From Wolfiporia cocos (Eukaryota; Basidiomycota; Agaricomycetes; Polyporales; Phaeolaceae), in assembly GCA_029448655.1 (NCBI GenBank), contig JACCLO010000002.1, positions 1,860,001 through 1,924,000 of the forward strand: a stretch of 64,000 nt of DNA. Reading direction: 5' to 3'. Below, one piece after another: positions 56,532 through 64,000 of the stretch (position 1 is its first letter; every line of letters begins with the position of its first letter). The notes below the pieces were generated by a model. The model saw only the letters and a program-made list of their open reading frames with translations. It was not told the DNA's origin and searched no databases. A program made the position numbers and the translations under genes.

Positions 56532-56913
56532 TGTCACAAGCCGATTTTCTTACTCAAGATATCTACTAGTGACGGGAGCCTAAACCCTTATCTTATCTAA
56601 GTGTGCGCCTAAGCAGTCACGTGCCATGACCCCGAACATCCTATCACGTGTTACCAGACCCCCGGACACCCTGTGCCGTGTACCTACACCCATTATAGGG
56701 TTACTACAATATCTCGGACTATCAGCTTACGTAATAACTGTACAGTAGCCAAACAATGTACAAACAGTAGAATAGCATATATACTGGCCGACGAGCAGGG
56801 TAGCACCCCAGACTCGTCTTGGCCTTATACACCTTGAGTAGCCTCAGATCAGGAATACGCTTTCACACGAGTCATATTCCCCTGAGTAGTTGCTTGAAGT
56901 GTTGCTTGTGTCA
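56532..56913. repeat. Solo LTR (382 bp), TSD CTGCA
   Basis: The ends are TGTCACAAGCCG and GCTTGTGTCA, with exact CTGCA at 56527-56531 and 56914-56918. Same family as 29112-29482. Confidence 0.88.
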
Positions 56914-56918
56914 CTGCA

Positions 56919-58001
56919 GATCCTACGATTATACTTCTTGGTACAACAAAATATTCTGCTGCTCCTACATCATAGTGCCACTTGTTTTGGTCTAATTGAC
57001 GGCCTCGGCGATGCAATGATGCACCGAGAGCAGGTAGGTCCACCTTCAGTGGCGCAAGGCCCAAAGAGAAGAGCCTTTGGGACCATAAAACATCACACAC
57101 TGCTAAATACACGAATATCTCTGCTCTCCAACATGCCCCACCCACTAACGTGTCGGCACCGCGCTGTCGTTGTGTTCTACGCCGTGTCTCGGTCTTGTAC
57201 TCGCCGAATTGCGCCTCTCTTCAACATACGCGCTAAAATACGCTCTTAAACTCTTTTTCTTACACTCTGACAGAAATGTGGCGCGCATGCGTGCAATTTC
57301 GCGCAACTGAAACGCATGCTGCCAGTCTCGAGCTTTCCTCCTTTCTGTGGCTACCTGGTCTCATATGCCGCCTATTACCCGCTCCTGCTACTGTACCAAC
57401 AGGCTGTACTATCAGGCTGAGAAGCATCTCTCTGCAACAAAGTAACCTCGATTGGCGACATCGACCCTTGGGTGGCGCTCACACCGGCGCTTATGGACCG
57501 TGTTGGAGAAGGTGCAAGACCACAGCAAGGGCGCAGCGTAATCGCGTGTCTAATGTACATCCTTCTATTAGTAGCATTTATGTCTCTATATGACTAAGGG
57601 GGACATAATGACGGCGCGGTCTAGAACATTACGGGTGAGTCTACTGACGTCTGTTGCACCGAGAGCGTAGATCGCGCTACACATCGAAATAAGTAAGACA
57701 TCAGCAATGACGTCGCATATTATGTGACATGCGGCACGTTTGTATTATTTTCTGCGAAGACAAGCCTTACGCAGCTGCATGATTGCGATCCAGCGAACAA
57801 AACACAGGCTCGTCAAAGGGTCGGCTGGCTTCAGCCCCCAAGCCTCCATCTCCAATCCTACTCACTTAAAGTAGTCAGACACGTTTTAAATAGCAAAATA
57901 AGAACACGACCCATACTACTGACGAGGTGAATGACATTGTGGACGAGAAACCTAGTACAAGGAATATTGAGTGAGTACCTTTTTTGTCTAGGTGATGGAT
58001 T
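56919..58001. other. No recognisable gene
   Basis: Open frames on both strands around 56890-57250 and 57276-57593 overlap each other and have no domain. I see no splice-consistent model. It may contain decayed exons. Confidence 0.35.
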
Positions 58002-58009
58002 CCTGTGAT

Positions 58010-58646
58010 TAGTGATGTGCCAGGCCCGGCTTTGGGCCATAGGCCGGGCCGGGCCAAGCCCTACTTGGGCCGGGCCAGGCCGGGCCCTACACCACGGCTT
58101 GAGACGGCCCAGGGCCCGGCTTGTGTCTCAAGCCGGGCCGGGCCAAGCCGTGAGCCCCGGGCCTGAAAGCTCTAACGGATAAAATGTCTAGTAACTATGA
58201 TATAATAGTAGCAGTATGCCATACTCCAATGAAGTATGTCTATATTGTTAAATTCAGGCAAGAGGATAGTCCCATGGATTGAATTCTTGGTGCTGAAGCC
58301 TGTCGCTCACTAGCACTTTTGGGCGCCTATACGATGCCCCATTTGGAAGGCGCGCCACAGAGCACCGTGCCGGTGAAATGATGATTTCACACTTTAATTC
58401 ACTAATTATTGAAGATACTGGAGCTTGGCTTTGTCAGAAGATAGTTGGAGAAGGTACGTTATGAGTTTGTGTGGCTACAGTGATGATCATCCTCACAGTG
58501 CCAGGCCCCGGGCAAGCCCCAGGCCAGGCCGGGCCAAGCCCTGGGCCGTCAATGGGGGCCCAGCCTGAGGTTTTGAAAAGCCAAGGCCGTCCAAAGCCGG
58601 GCCAAAGCCGGGGCTTTTGAGCCGGGCCGGGCCTGGCACATCACTA
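58010..58646. mobile_element. Non-autonomous hAT-like element with GC-rich palindromic arms, TSD CCTGTGAT
   Basis: The 637-bp element starts TAGTGATGTGCCAGGCCCGG and ends with the inverse, GCCTGGCACATCACTA. Exact 8-bp duplications CCTGTGAT lie at 58002-58009 and 58647-58654, which is the hAT signature. The outer 130-160 bases of each side are repeats of GGCCGGGCC and GGCTTGAG words able to form strong hairpins. The AT-richer middle has no transposase. Confidence 0.87.
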
Positions 58647-58889
58647 CCTGTGATACCTGGGCAAAGGTATGTCGGAGGGAATAGGGGGGGTAATTCACTA
58701 ATTGCTCAGCTCACCTTGGCTGTTCTGAAAGGCGCTAACAGCTGGCAGCGACATACCACAGCGACATACTAATAGCCTGCCTTCTTTCCTACCGCATCTA
58801 CCTCACAAGGCCTCTCGCGTTGCGAATTGCTGATTATCGAGCGCCTCACCACAACAGCGATGCACAATTACCGTGCTGAATGGCGGAGG

Positions 58890-59581
58890 TAAGGCTCCAA
58901 CCATATAATATACATGTACAGAAAATTGGTAAATATATGGTATATGGTATATACATAGTATATACATAGTATATACATGGTTTACATGGTTTTTGGATGG
59001 TAGATTTTTTAGACATCTTGGCATAGCCATTGCTTTGCCCATATAGCTATGGAGATTGTCTCTTCCTTTAATGACATGCTGCAGGTATCAGCACTTGGCT
59101 GATGTGAGGAAAAAATCGGCGTTCAACATTTAACAGCCACACTAGTAGCAGGAATGGCTTAGGAATTGTGCACAATGTGTGAGGTGGTGGGAAACTTGTA
59201 TGCGTGAGTCTAATGCATGATGCAATCATTATGTGGGATGATATATAGCATAAACATAAATCTGATCTTGCCTTCTGCCAAATGAGAGGGTAAGCCAAGT
59301 ATGTGAATTATGTCCTGACATCTTTGCATTTGTGCAGCAGCCACCAGATTGTCTAAATCTCATATCACCATTGCACTGTACATTCTGTAAGACACATAAC
59401 TAGTTCAGATACACTATTCAAATTGTCAATTGAGGGTCTAATATGAATGCATTCACAACAACCATATACCATATAATATACCATGTATATACCATGTACC
59501 CGGCCACATGTAAATATATGTATATAGTATATATATAAAACCATGTATACATGGTATATACATTATATGGTTGGAGCCTTA
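58890..59581. mobile_element. Non-autonomous hAT-like element, AT-rich, TSD GGCGGAGG
   Basis: The 692-bp element has terminal inverted repeats TAAGGCTCCAACCATATAAT and its complement, and exact 8-bp duplications GGCGGAGG at 58882-58889 and 59582-59589. Tracts of ATATAC/GTATAT words lie inside both ends. No transposase is present. Its ends differ from the element at 58010, so it belongs to another family. Joining the flanks on the minus strand gives an open frame starting MSKRVIVDDHEIVQRLEGLL, so it may have entered an exon. Confidence 0.87.
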
Positions 59582-59589
59582 GGCGGAGG

Positions 59590-61264
59590 AGTCCTTCTAG
59601 TCTCTGAACAATCTCATGGTCGTCCACGATCACCCTCTTGGACAAGGCAGGTATGTCTTTGCTTCACGCCGTGCTTATTAAAACTCAATTGTTGACCCTA
59701 TTGTTGGCGCTGTGCCAAAATATTCAGCGAGTTGTCTTGTGTGTCTTCGGCTTTATGTCTCGCTTCTTTGCTGCTAGGGTTTTGTTCACATGCTACCTGC
59801 TCCCTCTGTTAGTTGGTGATGATGCCGGGGTATCCATATGATCACAAAAATCTCACATGTAGCGCGCAAATGTTTGACCGTGATGCACAGGTCCCCCCGG
59901 CGCAAGCCCTGTCACGATGCCGTAAATCCTGTCTTATGGGGGGACCCTCCTCCAACCATTCGCATCTGATGACTATTGTGCTCTACATGGATACTGCTTA
60001 GGCTGAGATCATAGGGTCGTCATGCTTTCCATGTGAAATGAATTATCCTCGAGTCGCAGCTATCGAAGTTAACTTTTTTAAAGCTGCGGATGTACGACAA
60101 CTACGCCAACCCAAGGCGCTATATCCTAATGCAGGTCTACTGAAATATCTCTTCAAGCGGACGCGGTATGCCACGTTGGAGATCCATACTAAGCACGGAT
60201 ATCACAGTTGTGAGTTAGTCGAGCATGTGGGGTATTAAATTCCCTCACTCTTAATCTCGCAGAGGTAGAAACGACACTCATGACTGATGCATGATGTTGA
60301 ATCTATAGGCTATATTAGTTCGGCAATGCTTCAGAAGTTGATGATTGTCCAGGATGTGCATGTGAGTACCTGTTCATATGCAATGCTCCTCTCATTCTTT
60401 CGTCCATCGCATCGCTACGCAACCTTGGCTTGCTGACTGCTACCTTATTGTGGAACATTACGAGCATCTCGCTTGAGGTCACTTGAGATAGCCAACGATA
60501 TGGGTCCGGCGCAATCAATAACAATGGTATGGTCTGTAGACCCCGGATCCCGGTTTTGTCAAACCCGGTCTCCCGAGTGCAATAGAGTGATAGTATCAAG
60601 TACAACAGCAACAGAGCGAATAGGACAGCAACATGCCACCGGGACAGCAACAAAGCGGATGCACAAACAACAAATCAAAAATGATGCGGCGCAATTGCCA
60701 CGAGCACAACACAGTGACATAACCGTGGTATCCAAATGCAGGGTATTAGACAACGCGGAGCTGCTGAAGGGTATCTATCTGGTGAACAATAGCAGTTGCT
60801 GTGCAGAGGTGTCGGGAGCAATAGTCCTCGGTATGCAATGATGAGGTGAGTGGGAATAAATACCTAACATCGTGTGGATGCAAGATTGGTACAAGTACAA
60901 TGCGACAGGGGAAAGGGGTATGCGTAGCAAGAGCGAGAATGCTGCAACGTACAGTGTGCTGGAGATACGATATGGTACAGTGCAGGGAACGTCCGAGCCG
61001 AAGCGTCCGGGAGCATCCACTATAAATGAGGTTTAAATATGCAGACAGGACGAAATTAGTAAGGCAATTAGCTGGCGTGTATCGCCTGTGGGGCTATCCT
61101 GAAGTCAGTTCGCAGTCCGGGAGAACCAGTTAGACACGCACTATATCGATAATGTGTGCATAGAGAAGAAGTGATTGGGCATCCAGAGCAAAACCTGGCG
61201 CAAGGAGAGAGGCGGAAGACATGGCTAGCATGCCCAAGTCTGCACACAGTGCTTTGAAGGACAT
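59590..61264. other. No recognisable gene; possible exon split by the hAT-like element
   Basis: On the minus strand, 59645-59590 begins MSKRVIVDDHEIVQRLEGLL and would continue at 58881-58803 beyond the insertion. The remaining frames (60038-60238, 60473-60841 and others) are short and match nothing I know. The mitochondrial intermediate peptidase gene that often flanks HD loci is not visible here. Confidence 0.3.
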
Positions 61265-62882
61265 TCACCGTCGCCCTCCAAAGTTGTCGGAAATTCCAGC
61301 CATCAAGATTATAGGGTGATTAACGTCTACCGGTTTATCGTGTGACGTCGACGGTAGACTTATAAACCCTTGCTCGCGGTATCGAGCATACAGAGCATCC
61401 CGAGTGAGGTCCCACTGCTCCGGAGGAACATTATTGTCATCCTTGACACTGGGAGGATGCAGCACGAGAGCCTCGAGGATGCTATTCCGGGGCGATGACA
61501 GAACAGAAAACGAGTCGTATGACGCGGCACTCGCTGGAGATCGGCACAGAGAAGGAATGTCTGGTTCGGGCGATAGCGAGGCAGATGTGCGCAAAGAGGC
61601 CATGACCGAAGCATTGTCCAACCGGGCAGAGGAGACGGAGGTGGCATCATTTGAGGACAACGTCCGTGGAGTGCTGGAGTCTGGTATGGAGGTGGGAGTC
61701 CTTGTGGACTGCAGGTCCGAGAATGCAGTCGCCGATGAAGCGCAGGGAGGTTGGTCGGAGTCATCAGCTGGCGATGTAACGCTGTTTTGAAGCACTTGCA
61801 CGTCGAGTTGAAAACCCATTTCTGCCCATTGAGCTGATTTTTGATGAAACAGTCAACACATATCATCATCAGGCTGGACTACGCGCACATACCAAATGCT
61901 AGTAAGGATAGATCGGTCTGAGATACACCGATTTCGACAATATCAACAGGGATCAAAGGATCCGGTCCCTCGATGGCAGCCTCAGTAATAGTATCTAGCC
62001 GGCTGCTGTTGTCGGAGGATCGAACTTGAGATGCCACCTTGGGGGATCGAGCGGAAACAGCACGTGGTTCCTCGATGGCCTCAACTCCCATACAGGAGCG
62101 CTTGGGACGTGGCGTATCATCTAAGTCAACTGTCTTTCGCTTACGCTTGCCCGGTATCGAACAGTCGATAAAGCGGTATCCCCTGCTAGACGGAACTGCG
62201 GTACCATGCTTCGCACCCTGAGTCGACAACGGTGCGGTTCTCGAGATGGGCATCGGTGGCTCATTCAACGACGGTGAAACGTTCAATATCCTGACGGACC
62301 ACATATCAACGACATTGCTGCCTTGGAAATGCAGGTGGAAGCGAGGACATACCGACTGCGCTTCGCCTTTCTGCTATCGTCGTCCGCCAGATCTGGCTCA
62401 GCGGCTCGTTTACCTCCACGAGCTGACGGTGAAAGCGAAGTTTCATTGGACGAAGACAGGATTTGAGAGGGCATAGGTGACACACGCTGTGTGGATTCAC
62501 AAGACGACAAAGCTACGTTCACCTGTTTTGCCTGCGAGTTCCGTTGTTGCGGAGCTGTGCAATCCTTTGGCAATTCATCCGAAAGCGTAAGCCTCGACAT
62601 TACGACTTCCAGATCGTCCATCATAAGACTTTGCATGGCGTCGGCGTCGGCGAAACAATCGTAGAACGATTCCGATAACACTGTCATCCTCGCAGCAACC
62701 TCATGGGACAGCGAGAGAGTGCGTTCGTCAATTGCAGATCGCGCAACAGCAGCGGCAAATTCTTTCGCCAAGGCAGCCCAAGAAATGTCGAAACGCTCGA
62801 TGGCAGCTGGACCTTCGATGATGGCAGCCAGAAAGTCAGTCTCAACGCGCAATAAGCGTTGATAGAAAGAGTGCGAGGCCAT
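61265..62882 (-). CDS. HD1-type mating protein lacking a visible homeodomain
   Basis: The three-exon model is 62882-62353, 62290-61893 and 61833-61265, giving 498 residues; an alternative acceptor at 62317 adds nine. The N terminus (FYQRLLRVETDFLAAI, then HEVAARMTVLSESFYDCF and DDLEVVMSRLTLSDE) has the length and pattern of the HD1 variable dimerisation region. Two basic clusters (GGKRAAEPD...RKAKRSR and PGKRKRKTVD...PRPKRS) resemble the nuclear-localisation signals of HD1 proteins. The TALE-type homeodomain expected around residues 120-190, with its WF.N.R/WF.DAR helix, is absent in all three minus frames between 62600 and 61900. The Ser-rich C terminus is open to a stop at 61265. Divergent pairing with HD2 strongly supports the assignment. 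In Agaricomycetes HD1 dimerises with HD2 from the mate to switch on dikaryon development. Confidence 0.72.
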
Positions 62883-63079
62883 AGACAGGCTAGCAGATAG
62901 CCCCGGGCATTGGTGAATAAATGTACGACAGCCAGTGCTTATATAGTCGGTGGTTGCCGGCAGACAATGCTTTGGTCGAAAGCTACGCGAGAAAATCTCA
63001 CGGAGGATAGCACGAGTGGCACCCTAAAGACGCCACTCATCAAACGTCCCGGCATCCGCGCCAGCAGCCTCACTTACCG
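62883..63079. promoter_or_regulatory. Divergent HD1/HD2 promoter
   Basis: These 197 bp lie between the two start codons. A TTATATAG word lies at 62939-62946. The shared short promoter is the usual arrangement at HD mating loci. I see no clear HD1-HD2 target palindrome. Confidence 0.6.
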
Positions 63080-64000
63080 ATGTTGCCTCGCTCTGCTGTG
63101 GACATCCTCCGACACATTGCCGCAGACGCTCACAGTTTCATACGAAAACTACCTGCATCCCGTTCTCAGTCGGGACACATTACCACCGCGTCGGCGTACT
63201 CAGAGCCGGTAGATGATTGCGAGTTCCCGATGCCTCTCCCTTTAACGAACGACTTGATTGCCGTCGGCATAAATGCGACAATCGCATTGCGTATATCGGA
63301 AGCCTACATGAGGAGTGCCATGAAGTCAAAAGCAATCTTCGAGCAGCAATATCAGCAAATTAGCGTTGTTCGCCGGCGCATTGGCCCATTCCCTATGGAA
63401 GCCGAGTCGTTGCAAAAAAAGCGGACTGCATTCTTGAAGCTGTACAAACAGTCGCTGCAGGGGTGGGCTGATGAGATCATACGCATTTCTATCTCGCGCC
63501 TTCCTAAACAAATCCAGACGACAGTACGATTCCAAGAAGGTACGCCTCGACGACCGTTCAATCAGGTTAGTGCTCTATACATCTCATCCTCTCATCCATT
63601 CATCATCGAACCAGGATGCGGTGCCGTCGCTTATTGCTTTCTTTGAGGACAATGTTTTTCCTTCTCGAGTTGAAAGAGAGGACCTTGCCAAGAAGTTTGG
63701 TATGGATCGAAGACAGATCGAAGTTTGGGTACCCTATCGAATCTATTGATCTTAAATGCCGCACCCTGACAATCGTCATTGCAGTTCCAAAATCGCCGGC
63801 GCCGTTTCAAGACCAATGGGACAGAGTTGAAGAGAGGGAAGGTTTTCAATAATTTGCCGGCCGATATTGGAGATGCTTTCGCGGAGATATTATCGGAAGA
63901 TGAAGAGGAATCCTACTTTCTTCCCGCGGAGAGCCCAGTAAGGATACACACAAGCCACTCAACTGCAGCGTGCTCATCTAGGCTGCACGCAGTGCTTGAT
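63080..64000 (+). CDS. HD2 homeodomain mating-type protein (partial, runs off window)
   Basis: Exons are 63080-63565, 63615-63728 and 63785 to beyond the end, giving 272 residues visible. The N-terminal 160 residues form the variable recognition region. A homeodomain follows at about residues 161-215: an IAFFEDNVFPSRVEREDLAKK helix region, then FGMDRRQIEVW joined across an intron to FQNRRRRFK. The WFQNRR-type third helix (here VWFQNRRRR) is the canonical HD2 signature. The intron splitting EVW from FQN keeps frame. An acidic stretch (SEDEEESYF) comes next. HD2 normally supplies the DNA contact of the HD1-HD2 heterodimer. It is intact as far as can be seen. Confidence 0.9.

Noticed and set aside
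62317..62352. 35-nt first intron of HD1
   Set aside because: It keeps frame but is shorter than other introns in the window; the 62-nt alternative ending at 62291 was preferred.

Overview
The window is nuclear DNA of a filamentous basidiomycete, almost certainly an Agaricomycete. Host genes carry many short introns (mostly 50-62 nt, GT-AG). A divergently transcribed pair of mating-type homeodomain genes (HD1/HD2, the MAT-A or 'HD' locus) lies at the right end. The gene and transposon families (glycogenin, DHA1-type MFS, DUF7721-like, DUF6533-like, Plavaka transposase, Ty3/Gypsy chromovirus) also fit this group. Species and order cannot be read from the sequence. All exon models were built by eye from splice signals and reading frame.

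Layout. (1) 1-10.1 kb: gene-poor and crowded with solo LTRs, most with exact 5-bp target duplications, one LTR nested in another, plus a worn DUF6533-like membrane-protein gene at about 3.6-5.2 kb. (2) 10.1-12.6 kb: no convincing gene. (3) 12.7-23.5 kb: a compact host island with glycogenin (+), an Ala-rich amphipathic-helix protein (+), a short F-box protein (-), a 13-exon MFS drug/polyamine-type transporter (-) and a PYEGGR-repeat/DUF7721-like protein (+). (4) 23.5-29.1 kb: mostly unassigned, with one small four-exon gene model. (5) 29.1-36 kb: a solo LTR, two copies of a quasi-palindromic element whose arms each carry tRNA-derived A/B boxes, and between them a decayed Plavaka transposase gene with a 30-bp minisatellite at one side. 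(6) 36.0-56.5 kb: a roughly 1.9-kb unit in tandem. The second unit is split by a Ty3/Gypsy chromovirus (38898-55597), which is itself split by an antisense copy of the same family (45462-54776), which is in turn split by an unrelated solo LTR (48181-49036). (7) 56.5-60 kb: another solo LTR and two non-autonomous hAT-like elements with perfect 8-bp target duplications. (8) 61.2-64 kb: HD1 (-) and HD2 (+, running off the window).

The two observations I rate highest are these. The HD1 protein keeps its N-terminal specificity-type region and basic nuclear-localisation clusters, but no homeodomain is visible. The inverted-arm tRNA-derived element has a core that is flipped relative to its own ends between the two copies. 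The Gypsy element is also notable: its pol carries a dUTPase domain, a zinc-knuckle ORF follows the chromodomain, and the LTR divergences contradict the nesting order.
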